A stretch of DNA of 64,000 nt from UBA1309 sp047605645 (lineage in GTDB: Bacteria; Bacteroidota; Bacteroidia; Bacteroidales; Dysgonomonadaceae). Within the stretch, counting starts at the first letter, position 1. The number at the start of each line of letters is the position of its first letter. The notes beneath the pieces are model-generated. The model was not told the origin of the DNA, ran no database searches, and worked only from the letters and a program-made list of their open reading frames with translations. Position numbers and translations under genes: made by a program. Shown in pieces: positions 1 to 9,285 of this stretch. The stretch is from assembly GCA_047605645.1 (NCBI GenBank), contig JASGFJ010000022.1:19762-83761 (forward strand), read 5' to 3'.

Positions 1-89
1 CAAAGGATACGTCCCTTGTATTTTCCTCCAATCCTTCTGAATGCGAAATCAACCGCACAGAGAGGCTCAACAGCATTTTTTTTATTCAT
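1..89 (-). CDS. HxlR-family winged-helix transcriptional regulator, N-terminal part only
   Basis: Only the first 29 codons lie in the window; the gene runs off the left edge. The ATG is at 87-89. The peptide has a cysteine at residue 11 and, about ten residues later, IGGKYKGRIL. That matches the HxlR (YodB/HypR) family pattern of a conserved N-terminal Cys followed by IGGKWK-x-x-IL at the start of the winged helix. Such proteins are small DNA-binding repressors, several of which sense electrophiles or redox state through that cysteine. It is divergent from the hydrolase at 199 with 109 bp between start codons, the usual layout when this regulator controls its neighbour. The identification rests on one short motif, but the motif is distinctive. 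Confidence 0.7.
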   Translation of the reverse strand, partial: MNKKNAVEPLCAVDFAFRRIGGKYKGRIL

Positions 90-198
90 CTTATATAGTT
101 GACTATCAGCAATAGACTCCTTTTGGTAGCTAAGGTACAAAAAAGTAGGTACTTGACAACTAAAAACCATTGAAATATCTTTACTAAAAAATCGAACG

Positions 199-1197
199 AT
201 GGAAAGAAAAAGTACAACAAAAAAGGCATCGCCTGCTAACGAGCCACGCGTTGAATCTGTTTCAGGAACCGAAAGAACTGCCTGCACAAAAGAAGAGCAA
301 AATACAACAACATACATTCCTCTCAAAGTTCACTGGGGAGATATAGATTTCTTGCTTTATTCGGATGGATATCTTCGTATTAACACCCCTCACCCGGTGC
401 TTGCTCCGACCATTCCACTGGTCGATTTTGAGACACAATCAGAGGCATTACATCTAAGAAAGGACATCGTCCACCTGAGTATCAATGTCATGCTTCTAAA
501 AACCTCAGACAAGACGATTTTAATAGATGCAGGCTTAGGAAAACACTTTGGAGGAAACCAAGAGGGGCAACTTTTAGAGAATCTGGCGCATTCAGGCATT
601 TCAGCAGATTCGATTACAGATATTCTGATAAGCCATGCTCATCGCGATCATATCGGCGGACTTGTTTCTACGGATGGCACAATCGTGTACCCCCATGCAA
701 AATACCACATATCAGATGAGGAGTATCGTTTCTGGATGAATGAACACCCCGATTTTTCCAGGAGTAAACAAAATCCGGAACAAATAAAAGGGGCGATCTC
801 TTTTACTCAAAACATTTTAAACAAGATAAAGAAGAATATTGTACTATTTACCCCCGGAGATACATTATTTTCCTTTATTCAAACAGAATCAGCACCCGGA
901 CATACACCGGGACAAACGCTTTTCACCATAACATCCGGGAACAGATCTCTTAAAAACATAGCAGATGTTTTTCATACCCCTGTCATGATTACAAAACCGG
1001 AATGGGGTGCTGCGTTTGATATTGATTTTGAACAAAGCATTCAAACCCGCAAACGAATTCTGGAAGATTGCTTCGTAAACAAAACCTTAGTAATGTCTAC
1101 GCACCTTCCATGGCCCGGCCTGGGATATATCGACAAAAAAGACACATACTTCTGGAGCCCTCTCCCCTATTATACTCCTTATGAAATAAATCTATAA
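199..1197 (+). CDS. MBL-fold metallo-hydrolase
   Basis: A 332-residue metallo-beta-lactamase-fold hydrolase. The zinc-binding HxHxDH motif reads HAHRDH at residues 146-151. The later ligands are visible as His235 (PGHTPGQ), Asp256 (IADVFH) and His302 (STHLPWPG), so the two-metal site looks complete. The first 38 residues are polar and low-complexity, with no hydrophobic signal, so the protein is probably cytoplasmic or has a disordered tail. The fold hydrolyses lactones, thioesters or phosphoesters, and the substrate cannot be told from sequence. It starts divergently from the HxlR-type regulator at 1-89, which probably controls it. No other Met lies before residue 99, so the start at 199 is likely. 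Confidence 0.85.
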   Translation: MERKSTTKKASPANEPRVESVSGTERTACTKEEQNTTTYIPLKVHWGDIDFLLYSDGYLRINTPHPVLAPTIPLVDFETQSEALHLRKDIVHLSINVMLLKTSDKTILIDAGLGKHFGGNQEGQLLENLAHSGISADSITDILISHAHRDHIGGLVSTDGTIVYPHAKYHISDEEYRFWMNEHPDFSRSKQNPEQIKGAISFTQNILNKIKKNIVLFTPGDTLFSFIQTESAPGHTPGQTLFTITSGNRSLKNIADVFHTPVMITKPEWGAAFDIDFEQSIQTRKRILEDCFVNKTLVMSTHLPWPGLGYIDKKDTYFWSPLPYYTPYEINL

Positions 1198-1514
1198 GAA
1201 ATTCTCAATATTGCCCTGTTAAATTCCGGATTACATTTTCTTTTCATTCATTTTCAACAATTTAAAAACAACGTCAAAATAGATGAATTAGAATTCACGC
1301 TTTATCATGGAATGTAGATTTCCCATTTTTGTAAATCACGGAAAAGACAATAGTTCCGGTTAATCAGATGAAGCCGACTACGAATGATCATTTTTTATAG
1401 GACAGGAATAAGGTGTTGAATAAAACCGCCCTTACTGACCCATTTTATTTAATAGGCTACTAATAACCATTTACGTTTATCATAAATATTTACTGAGCAA
1501 TTTAGCCAACGAGT

Positions 1515-1550
1515 AACGGCCGCAAAACAGAAAATCGCATAGCGGCCGTT
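1515..1550 (+). terminator. Stem-loop after the MBL-fold gene
   Basis: A perfect 9-bp GC-rich stem (AACGGCCGC at 1515-1523 with GCGGCCGTT at 1542-1550) is followed on the + strand by an AT-rich ATTATTATTTATT tail. It lies 318 nt past the stop at 1197, so it could end that transcript, or act weakly for the convergent export operon. The rest of 1198-1694 shows no convincing gene. Confidence 0.45.
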
Positions 1551-1694
1551 ATTATTATTTATTAAAAAGATAATCAGAGAAATGGTTTTTCAATGGCAGT
1601 ATACACAATGCAGCAGACAAACGTCCGGAGTTACCACAAAAGAAACCGGCAGCAGCATACCAAACAGATAGTCTCGTATAGGCTTGCGTCCTTT

Positions 1695-2903
1695 TCATCC
1701 TTTCGCCTTCTTGGGCATTTTCCCCTGGTATTTAGGGTCATAATTGCGTATCCACCAATGATACATCAACACCGCCAAAATGAAATAAACGCCAACCTGA
1801 ATCCATAGCTGAACATATTCGGGCCATACTTCATTGAAACTGGCTCCCAGTGTATTAATTTTCACAAAACCGTGAATAGCCGGTGTAGACGGAATCAGAT
1901 TGCCTAAAGCCTGTAAAGCAGGTGGCATGGAAGTCCAGGGCCAGGAAATCCCGGAGAGAAACAAGAAAACAACACTCGAAAAGGCAAATAACAGCAATGT
2001 AAATTCCCGCTGTGACACAAAATAAGAAATTGTCATGCTGAAAAATGTCGCCGCCAACAGAAAAGGCATCAAGAAGACGGCAAGTGTTTCGGGGCTTCCC
2101 ACCTGAGGAAGATTAAACAGATAAGGCGCAACACGTAATATCCATATTGAAACAAAAAGATAGATAAAGCTGTAAGCCAGTCCTTTTCCCAGAGTCAACC
2201 GTACAGCATTGACATTCTTACCAAAATAGGCATGCGATGCTACTGTATAGGTTTTGCGGTCGTTGTGTGTCCCCACCAGTGTACCAATGCCCAGAAACAT
2301 AGTTTGCTGAATAATCATAATCAGCACTGCCGGAATAAGAAATCCGGCATATCCGTTTTGGGGATTATAGAAAGGTACCCATTTGCTTTCAATGGTCTGC
2401 ATGGTTGCGTCATCCTGCTTTTGAGTGGCATGTCCGACATCTTCCACCCGGATGCTGGCGCCCATATCCAGCGAAACCTCTGTGGCTGCGAGTGTTACGG
2501 TTTTATAAAGCAGCATACTCCGAATATCACAAAAAGCAAAAACTCTTGACTGTTTTCCTGTATTTAGATTCTTGCTGAAATCACGGGGAATAAGCAAAAT
2601 AGCAAAAGCTTTTCCGTTGCGGGTATATTCTTTTGCTTCTTCCAGGTCTGCGGCTTTTCCAATGATACGCACATCGGGAGTCGCATCGACCTTCCGTATA
2701 AATTCCCGGCTCAACATCGAGTTGGATTCATCCACCACTATCGTATTTACATCCCGAACCACTTCGTTATTATAGAAGGATGTATAAACCAATGGATAAA
2801 ACGCCGGCACAATAAAGAAAAGAAGAATCACCGCTTTATCACGGAACATAACTTTCAGCTCCGCTTTCCACACATAATATATGTCAATAAATAGTCTAAC
2901 CAT
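1695..2903 (-). CDS. ABC-2 type transporter permease (distal)
   Basis: A 402-residue inner-membrane permease of the ABC2_membrane_3 type (YhhJ/YbhR-like). One N-terminal membrane helix (about residues 22-43) is followed by a large extracytoplasmic domain of about 150 residues. Then come a cluster of helices from about residue 185 (GYAGFLIPAVLIMI, GLAYSFIYLFVSIWI, AVFLMPFLLAATFF, FTLLLFAFSSVVFL) and a last helix near residue 370. It is the last gene of the TolC-HlyD-permease-permease operon, 42 nt after its paralogue. Together they should form a channel that works with the fusion protein and TolC-like porin to export a hydrophobic compound. No nucleotide-binding subunit is encoded beside it. 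Confidence 0.85.
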   Translation of the reverse strand: MVRLFIDIYYVWKAELKVMFRDKAVILLFFIVPAFYPLVYTSFYNNEVVRDVNTIVVDESNSMLSREFIRKVDATPDVRIIGKAADLEEAKEYTRNGKAFAILLIPRDFSKNLNTGKQSRVFAFCDIRSMLLYKTVTLAATEVSLDMGASIRVEDVGHATQKQDDATMQTIESKWVPFYNPQNGYAGFLIPAVLIMIIQQTMFLGIGTLVGTHNDRKTYTVASHAYFGKNVNAVRLTLGKGLAYSFIYLFVSIWILRVAPYLFNLPQVGSPETLAVFLMPFLLAATFFSMTISYFVSQREFTLLLFAFSSVVFLFLSGISWPWTSMPPALQALGNLIPSTPAIHGFVKINTLGASFNEVWPEYVQLWIQVGVYFILAVLMYHWWIRNYDPKYQGKMPKKAKG

Positions 2904-2945
2904 ATCAATTCATTCGAAATGTCACCGGTACGGAACACGACTCTC

Positions 2946-4106
2946 TTACTCTTCGTATTCGCTATTCAGAAATTTAGCCACCAAACTGCTTGTTAGAAGC
3001 CCTACAAAAGCAAAACACATCAGTGCTATTATATTGAACGTCACAAAAGAAAGACGATAACCATCCAAAGCCTGAGACGAACTTATCAAGAAAAAATGAC
3101 GCATAGGAAACAGGTTGCTGATAGCCTGCAACACGGGACTCATCGCTTCCGTGGGAAAAGAAAAACCCGTAATCGAGAAGGCGAGCATCCCAAACAAACT
3201 GGCAATACTTAAGGCCATACGGTAATTCTGAAAAACGCCCACCATTATAAGGCCAACTCCCTGTGAAGCTATAATCAGAAGAAAATAATCAAGATAAACA
3301 GGCCAAAATCCGGTTTGCAGAGGGAAGTTCTGATACCAATACATCAAGGCTATCATCAACAAAGACAACAATAGAAAAATAATAGTATACGGGATCGTTT
3401 TTCCGAGAATGACTGTAAAATAATTATTATTTCCCATTTCCATCAGTTTCTTCCCTGTTCCCGATTTCACTTCGCTACCAAATGCAGACACTGTGAACAT
3501 AAAAAGAAGTAACTGGAAAATAGCCGGAATAAGACTTGTATTCAAGCAAATGGAATAATTCACCCACGGATTGCCTAAAGGATGCGACTCCACGGTGATG
3601 GGTTGTAAAATCGGCATGACCTGCTTCTCTGTGAACCCTTTTGCCAAAGCCGTTTTCAGTCCAACGGAAGCAGAAGCGAGCATCCCAATGGTTTTTAAAT
3701 CCTGAAACAACAGGTTACCCGACACATAAAAAGCATTGTCGGTATAGAACACCAGTTTGGGCTGCTGACCCGAAATAGCATCCCGGGTAAAATTCCGGGG
3801 AATATACAATATCGCATATATTTCGGTACTTTCCATGCGAAGCCGAGCCTCACGAAAAGAAAGACTCTTAAACTTGATATCTGTTTTAGAGAATGCATCC
3901 AACTGCCGGATAAGCGTCCGGGTGGTGGAAGTATTATCCAGGTCAACCACAGCAATAGGTATTTTCTGAGGAAGCCCCGACTGCATCATATACATCAGAA
4001 TCGCCGCACTCAAAACCGGCACGACCAACATTCCCCAGATGCATATTTTAGAGCTGAAAATCCTCCGGAATTCCCTTTTGGCTATTGCTAAAAATCCTGA
4101 CTTCAT
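2946..4106 (-). CDS. ABC-2 type transporter permease (proximal)
   Basis: A 386-residue permease related in layout to the next gene: N-terminal helix (about residues 17-40 from this start), periplasmic domain, then five or six C-terminal helices. The frame is open back to a TTG at 4151, but the ATG at 4104-4106 gives MKSGFLAIAKREFRRI, a normal cytoplasmic N-terminus for this family, so I start there. That leaves 48 nt after the HlyD gene. Export partner of the other three operon products. The substrate is unknown; relatives handle drugs, bile acids or polymers. Confidence 0.85.
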   Translation of the reverse strand: MKSGFLAIAKREFRRIFSSKICIWGMLVVPVLSAAILMYMMQSGLPQKIPIAVVDLDNTSTTRTLIRQLDAFSKTDIKFKSLSFREARLRMESTEIYAILYIPRNFTRDAISGQQPKLVFYTDNAFYVSGNLLFQDLKTIGMLASASVGLKTALAKGFTEKQVMPILQPITVESHPLGNPWVNYSICLNTSLIPAIFQLLLFMFTVSAFGSEVKSGTGKKLMEMGNNNYFTVILGKTIPYTIIFLLLSLLMIALMYWYQNFPLQTGFWPVYLDYFLLIIASQGVGLIMVGVFQNYRMALSIASLFGMLAFSITGFSFPTEAMSPVLQAISNLFPMRHFFLISSSQALDGYRLSFVTFNIIALMCFAFVGLLTSSLVAKFLNSEYEE

Positions 4107-4154
4107 ATTGAAATTTTGGTTTCTTGAAAAAAGGAGAATGCTCTCCTGCAAATT

Positions 4155-5141
4155 TTACTTGCCGATAATCAGTGACATTCCGGGACGGACATCGATGTCT
4201 TCTTTTACGAACCGGGCTCTCACTTCAAAAGTCTTCCGGTCATATTGTCCGGTGGTCTTAGTTGCTTTCCAAGCGGCATAGCTACCCAAATCTTTCAAAT
4301 AATATATTTTCAGATCGACATTTTTATTTAAAGCCGGCACAAAGACCGTAATCACCTGGTTCATCTTAAAGTTCGGCAGCAAATCTTCCCGTACATTAAA
4401 AGATCCCCATTTATCAGTCAGATCCATCACATTCATAATGGGCGCTCCGGAACCGACCAATTCACCGACATTGGGGAATTTTTCAGAAATCTCTCCGTCG
4501 ATAGGAGAAATCAGATACGATTCGTTTATATACGATTTAACTTCAGCAACAGCTCCTTTTGCTCTGTTGACCATTGCTTTGGCAGCCTCCTTGTCTTCTC
4601 TCTGGGCACCGGCAACCGCCATATCATATTGCGATTTTGCCGCTTTTTCTGTTGCAATAGAAGCTTTATAGTTTGCCTCAGCCTCGTCTCTTTTCTGCGC
4701 CGTAGTTACCCCTTTATCAAACAGGGATTGCACCCTGTCATACGATTTTTTGGCAATATCCAGACCGGCTTTCGACTTCTGCCACATTTCATAAGCTCCC
4801 TGTACCTGCTCATGACGGGTTCCGTTGACCGCTTTTTCATTCTGGGCTTCAGCTCCTTGCTGTGCGGCATCAGCCTGAGCCAGCTTGGCGTCAATGTCGG
4901 GGATACTCAGAATAGCCAGCGTATCTCCTTTTTTCACTTTATCTCCTTCTTCTACCAGAAATCTGGCAATCCGCCCCGGCACTTTGCTGGAGATGCGCAC
5001 TTCGGTAATCTCGGCTTCCCCCTGAATAATTTTATCTTCATGATGCAAAAAGAAGAATCCATAGAGTCCGACAGCAATAATCACTAATGCAAATACCGAA
5101 ATAGGAATTAGTTTTGATCCTGATTTGTTTTCTGATTCCAT
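4155..5141 (-). CDS. HlyD/EmrA-family membrane fusion protein
   Basis: A 328-residue periplasmic adaptor anchored by one helix (residues 12-31). The lipoyl-like half-motif follows at about residues 45-75 (ISSKVPGRIARFLVEEGDKV), then a long Ala/Lys/Glu-rich coiled-coil hairpin (about 78-200), the second lipoyl half (YLISPIDGEISEKF) and a beta-barrel domain. It bridges the inner-membrane permeases encoded downstream and the outer-membrane TolC-like protein encoded upstream. Gene order and 14-48 nt spacing indicate one transcript. It resembles E. coli YbhG/YhiI more than RND adaptors, because it lacks a lipoprotein signal and pairs with ABC-2 permeases. Confidence 0.9.
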   Translation of the reverse strand: MESENKSGSKLIPISVFALVIIAVGLYGFFFLHHEDKIIQGEAEITEVRISSKVPGRIARFLVEEGDKVKKGDTLAILSIPDIDAKLAQADAAQQGAEAQNEKAVNGTRHEQVQGAYEMWQKSKAGLDIAKKSYDRVQSLFDKGVTTAQKRDEAEANYKASIATEKAAKSQYDMAVAGAQREDKEAAKAMVNRAKGAVAEVKSYINESYLISPIDGEISEKFPNVGELVGSGAPIMNVMDLTDKWGSFNVREDLLPNFKMNQVITVFVPALNKNVDLKIYYLKDLGSYAAWKATKTTGQYDRKTFEVRARFVKEDIDVRPGMSLIIGK

Positions 5142-5155
5142 ATCTAATTATCTTA

Positions 5156-6637
5156 TCAATTGTTATCCATTGAGTTATTTCTGTTTTCGGCAGACGACTT
5201 TGCCCCTGCCAGATTTCGTCCCACAGCTTTATCCAGATAAATCTGACACAGCTTCATATCAATCTGTGCGTCTATCAATTCGGAATGAGCCTGCATCCAG
5301 GCTGTGTGTGCAGCCAATACATCAGAAGCCGGGACAACTCCTTCTTCAAAACCGACATTGGCATAGCGCAGGTTTTCATCCGCTTTTTCGATATTCTTTT
5401 CAGCAGCAGTCAATTTCTTTGCAGCCTCTGTGAGCTTATATGTAGATTGATTGATTTGAAGACGTATTTTCTCTTTTGCCTCCTCAAGTTCCAACCTCTT
5501 AATAACTGTTTCGGCTTTAGCTGCATTATATTTTGCAGAACTGGTCAGGAAGTTTAGCGGAATTTTGGCGACAACCCCCACGTTCCACATTCCACGAAAC
5601 TTATATTGCAATCCATCATACGAGTTGGGATTAGTCCATGCATATCCGGCATTCAACCCCACTTCGGGCAAAAATTCCGCGAAAGCAACCTTTTCTTTCT
5701 TTTTGTATATTTTTTCGGCAAGTGTCAGGCTGTGTATCTCCGGACGATTGGCTATCGCTTCATCTATATTCACCATACCATCCTGCGAAGAGGTTACGCT
5801 CAATTGTTTGAGATTCTCGTCGGCCACCGTCAAGTGATCCGAAATTTCAATTCCGCAAAGCTGACACAACAACATTTTTGATAAACTCAAACCGTTGCTG
5901 ACTTTTGTAAGAGCCATTTCCGCTTCATTTAGCTTTACATCCACCGACAATTTATCCGCCTTAGTAGCCACACCTTCTTTGAGCATGACATTGACATCGT
6001 TATCCATCTTATTTAATAAAACAACGTAGGATTCTGCCAAGTTTTTTTTGCTTGCAAGAGAAACGACCTGCCAATAGGCCTCATCGACCTCTACAATAAC
6101 ATCAGCAAGTTTAGTATCCGATTGCGATTTTGCCAGGTCAAGGGCATACGTGCGAATCTGATTGGCTGCCACAATTTTCCCACCGGCAAACAAAGGCTGA
6201 ACAAGAGAAAATCCACCAACCCAGATATTACTTAAGTCGATCTTGCCGGCATTATATAACTGTTCTTTTATCGTTTCCCCTGCAGAAAAAGGGATCACAG
6301 TCCCGGCAGGGACAAGCTGGGGCAATCCCAATTGCGTCAGATCGGGAACCGTAATAGAGGTAGGAATAGCAGAAAGAGAAGACGATGAAATAAGGTGCAA
6401 GTCGTCCGAAAAATGCATGTAAGCTCCCTTAAATGAAAATTTAGGGAAATACATCAAATAGGCCTCTTTCTTTTCGTAATAAGCGACACGTTCCTCTTCG
6501 GAAGCTATACGAAGAGCTTTATTGTTGGCGATTGCCAAATCGCGGCATTTCTCCAACGTCAATACTGTATCCTGGGCTTTTGCCATAGAGAAGACTCCAA
6601 GAGATAACAATACAACAGCAAATCTTTTCTTTATCAT
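5156..6637 (-). CDS. TolC-family outer membrane efflux protein
   Basis: A 493-residue outer-membrane factor. A signal peptide of about 21 residues ends in AKAQ before DTVLTLEKC. Two TolC repeats follow, each with long alpha-helical stretches; the second ends with the family-typical LRYANVGFEEGVVPASDVL and LYLDKAVG-like segments near the C-terminus. It forms the outer-membrane duct for the adaptor and permeases encoded 14 nt downstream and is the first gene of the operon. The 158 bp before it, up to the MurF-Alr stop, should hold the promoter, but I see no clear TAnnTTTG box there. Confidence 0.9.
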   Translation of the reverse strand: MIKKRFAVVLLSLGVFSMAKAQDTVLTLEKCRDLAIANNKALRIASEEERVAYYEKKEAYLMYFPKFSFKGAYMHFSDDLHLISSSSLSAIPTSITVPDLTQLGLPQLVPAGTVIPFSAGETIKEQLYNAGKIDLSNIWVGGFSLVQPLFAGGKIVAANQIRTYALDLAKSQSDTKLADVIVEVDEAYWQVVSLASKKNLAESYVVLLNKMDNDVNVMLKEGVATKADKLSVDVKLNEAEMALTKVSNGLSLSKMLLCQLCGIEISDHLTVADENLKQLSVTSSQDGMVNIDEAIANRPEIHSLTLAEKIYKKKEKVAFAEFLPEVGLNAGYAWTNPNSYDGLQYKFRGMWNVGVVAKIPLNFLTSSAKYNAAKAETVIKRLELEEAKEKIRLQINQSTYKLTEAAKKLTAAEKNIEKADENLRYANVGFEEGVVPASDVLAAHTAWMQAHSELIDAQIDMKLCQIYLDKAVGRNLAGAKSSAENRNNSMDNN

Positions 6638-6795
6638 ATTTTGTCTTTGTTGTAAATCACTACAATAAATACACTCGTCTTCCGATGCTTACCTATCTAA
6701 GCGGGAAGTTTTTCTCTTATTTTTATTAATTAGTATGCATGAACATCTGCAGCTGAATAACGAGACCGGTGTTGAGAAAAAACACCCACATCGGA

Positions 6796-9273
6796 TTATT
6801 CTTTGAAATACACTCTTTTGACGCGTGACGACACAGAGGTCAATATTTCGTAAGGGATGGTGCCGATTCGGGAGGCTACATCAATGACCGAAATATGATC
6901 TCCGAACAGTTCCACAGTATCTCCTTCTTTTACATCCAGCCCCGTGACATCAATCATTGACAAATCCATACAAATATTACCTACAAATGGCGCTTTCTGC
7001 CCATTGACCATTACAGATCCGACTCCGTTTCCAAATTGACGCTTCAACCCGTCTGCATATCCTATGCGAATAGTAGCAATACGCGCATCGTGATCCAGGA
7101 CACCTTTTCGTCCGTATCCAACAGTTTCATCGTGGGGAATATCTTTGATTTGAAGGATGGTTGAATGAAGCGAACACACACTCTTCGGCCCTTGCAATCC
7201 ACTGGCGCTGACTCCGTAAAGGCTGATACCTAAACGAACCATATCCAACTGTTCTTCGGGGAATCGTTCAATCCCGGCTGAATTCAGAATGTGTTTGATC
7301 ACTTTATAGTCGATCCCCTCCTCCACTTTGGCGGCTACCCGCTTAAATGTAGTTATCTGATCGGTGGTAAATTCGTCGAATTTCCAGCTTTCACTAGCCG
7401 CAAGATGAGAGAATACTGACTTGACATGCAGTCCGTTCTGGTGATTCAGGATAGGGAGCAGTTTATCTAAATCCGACTCGGTGAATCCCAGACGGTGCAT
7501 CCCTGTATCAATTTTCAAATGAATAGGATAGTTCGCAACTCCCCGTTTGTTAGCTTCCCGAATAAATGCATCCAGGATTCTGAAATTATAGACTTCAGGC
7601 TCCAGAGAATATTCAAACAGGGTTTCGAATCCGCTGACTTCTGGATTAAGGACTAAAATAGGAAGCTTGATACCATCTTGACGAAGTTTTACTCCTTCTT
7701 CAGCAATAGCTACTGCGAGATAGTCGCAGCGGTGATATTGCAAGGTCTTGGCTATTTCCGATCCTCCCGAACCATAAGCATCTGCTTTGACCATACATAC
7801 AATCTTTGTTTCCGGATTCAGCTTGCTCTTATAATAGTTCAGGTTGTGAACGACGGCATCCAGATTGATTTCCATTACAGTTTCATGCACTTTTTCCTCG
7901 ATGCATTCATCTATTTTTTCAAAATTGAATTTCCGCGAACCTTTCAACAAGATGACTTCATGGTGTAAGGTCTTCCATTCTCCGGAACGTATAAAATCGT
8001 CCGTCGTTTCATAGAATGATTTTTCTCTTTGTCGAAATGCATCTGCATTGCGTGTGATTTCTTCTCCAATACCGATAATACGATCTACTTTCTTATTATC
8101 AATAAGCTCGGCAACCCGGTGGTAAAGTGTTTTAGGAAGCCATCCTGTTTGCGGAATATCGGATAGAATAACGACTTTTTTCAAAGACTTGGCAGTCGCT
8201 CGTTGATCGAGAAACCCTAAAGCTATTTCCAGAGAGTTGATATCGGAATTGTAACTATCATTGACCAGAATACAATTATTCTTACCAGGGCGAACATCCA
8301 GACGCATAGCCACCGGTTCGAGTTTTTTCATCCGTTCGGCGATTTCTTTTGTCGGAGCTTTCAGATACAAAACGGCTGCCAGACAATTAATCGCATTCTC
8401 TATGGATGCGTCATCTGTAAATGGGATTTCGAATTCACTGGTAAATCCCAAAATAGAAAAACGGACATGAGTTACCGTCTCTGTCTTATCGATATCCAGT
8501 ATTTGAAGGGGAATCGTACTTGTGTGATTCTTTTTTCGTGTCCATGTCATGGCTTTTTGAGACAGACAGGAAATCTCTAGGCATTTTTGAATCAGAGGAT
8601 TATCGCCATCACAGATAATGACTTCACTCTTTCGAAAAAGCTCTAACTTCTCCAAACACTTTTGTTGCAAGGTAGAGAAATTTTCCTGATGAGCATCGCC
8701 TATATTTGTCAAAATACCAATTGTAGGCCGGATGATGGGTTGTAATTTATCCATTTCCTCGGGTTGGGAAATACCGGCTTCAAAAATACCAAGCTCCGTT
8801 TGTTCATTCATTTGCCAAACAGACAAAGGAACACCGATTTGCGAATTGTAACTTCGTGGAGAACGAGTAATATTATAGTCTTCACGCAAAAGCTGATAAA
8901 GCCATTCTTTTACAATTGTTTTTCCGTTGCTCCCGGTTATCCCGATAACAGGAATATGAAATTTGGAACGATGAAAGGCGACCAATCGCTGCATGGCAGC
9001 CAACGGATTCTTCACCACAAGAAAGTTCGCATCTTTCAACCTTTCCCATTGCGGATCAAGCTCTTTAACCACAAAGTTTCGAACTTCCATATCATAAAGT
9101 TCTTTCACATATTTGTGACCATCGTTATTCTTTGTTTTCAAAGCAAAGAACAAACTTTGCCCGGCGTAAAACACCTGGCGACTATCAGTCAGAAGGACAC
9201 TGATTTCAGCGTCTTTTAAATTCGTCTTTGGCACACCTAAAATACGTGCTATTTCAAAAATCGAATACGTCAT
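6796..9273 (-). CDS. murF-alr: Bifunctional UDP-MurNAc-tripeptide:D-Ala-D-Ala ligase / alanine racemase
   Basis: An 825-residue fusion of two successive peptidoglycan-precursor enzymes. Residues 1 to about 455 are MurF, with the Mur-ligase P-loop GITGSNGKT at 111-119. Residues about 465-825 are a PLP-dependent alanine racemase: the cofactor lysine is Lys496 in MVKADAYG, and the second catalytic base is Tyr720 in VGYGRKG. The racemase makes D-Ala, and MurF attaches D-Ala-D-Ala to the UDP-MurNAc tripeptide in the cytoplasm. This fusion is typical of Bacteroidetes. The MurF half keeps its nucleotide motif; some fused MurF halves in the phylum are degenerate, so its activity should not be assumed. 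It follows the GSCFA gene by 12 nt. Confidence 0.93.
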   Translation of the reverse strand: MTYSIFEIARILGVPKTNLKDAEISVLLTDSRQVFYAGQSLFFALKTKNNDGHKYVKELYDMEVRNFVVKELDPQWERLKDANFLVVKNPLAAMQRLVAFHRSKFHIPVIGITGSNGKTIVKEWLYQLLREDYNITRSPRSYNSQIGVPLSVWQMNEQTELGIFEAGISQPEEMDKLQPIIRPTIGILTNIGDAHQENFSTLQQKCLEKLELFRKSEVIICDGDNPLIQKCLEISCLSQKAMTWTRKKNHTSTIPLQILDIDKTETVTHVRFSILGFTSEFEIPFTDDASIENAINCLAAVLYLKAPTKEIAERMKKLEPVAMRLDVRPGKNNCILVNDSYNSDINSLEIALGFLDQRATAKSLKKVVILSDIPQTGWLPKTLYHRVAELIDNKKVDRIIGIGEEITRNADAFRQREKSFYETTDDFIRSGEWKTLHHEVILLKGSRKFNFEKIDECIEEKVHETVMEINLDAVVHNLNYYKSKLNPETKIVCMVKADAYGSGGSEIAKTLQYHRCDYLAVAIAEEGVKLRQDGIKLPILVLNPEVSGFETLFEYSLEPEVYNFRILDAFIREANKRGVANYPIHLKIDTGMHRLGFTESDLDKLLPILNHQNGLHVKSVFSHLAASESWKFDEFTTDQITTFKRVAAKVEEGIDYKVIKHILNSAGIERFPEEQLDMVRLGISLYGVSASGLQGPKSVCSLHSTILQIKDIPHDETVGYGRKGVLDHDARIATIRIGYADGLKRQFGNGVGSVMVNGQKAPFVGNICMDLSMIDVTGLDVKEGDTVELFGDHISVIDVASRIGTIPYEILTSVSSRVKRVYFKE

Positions 9274-9285
9274 TTTATCTATTTA

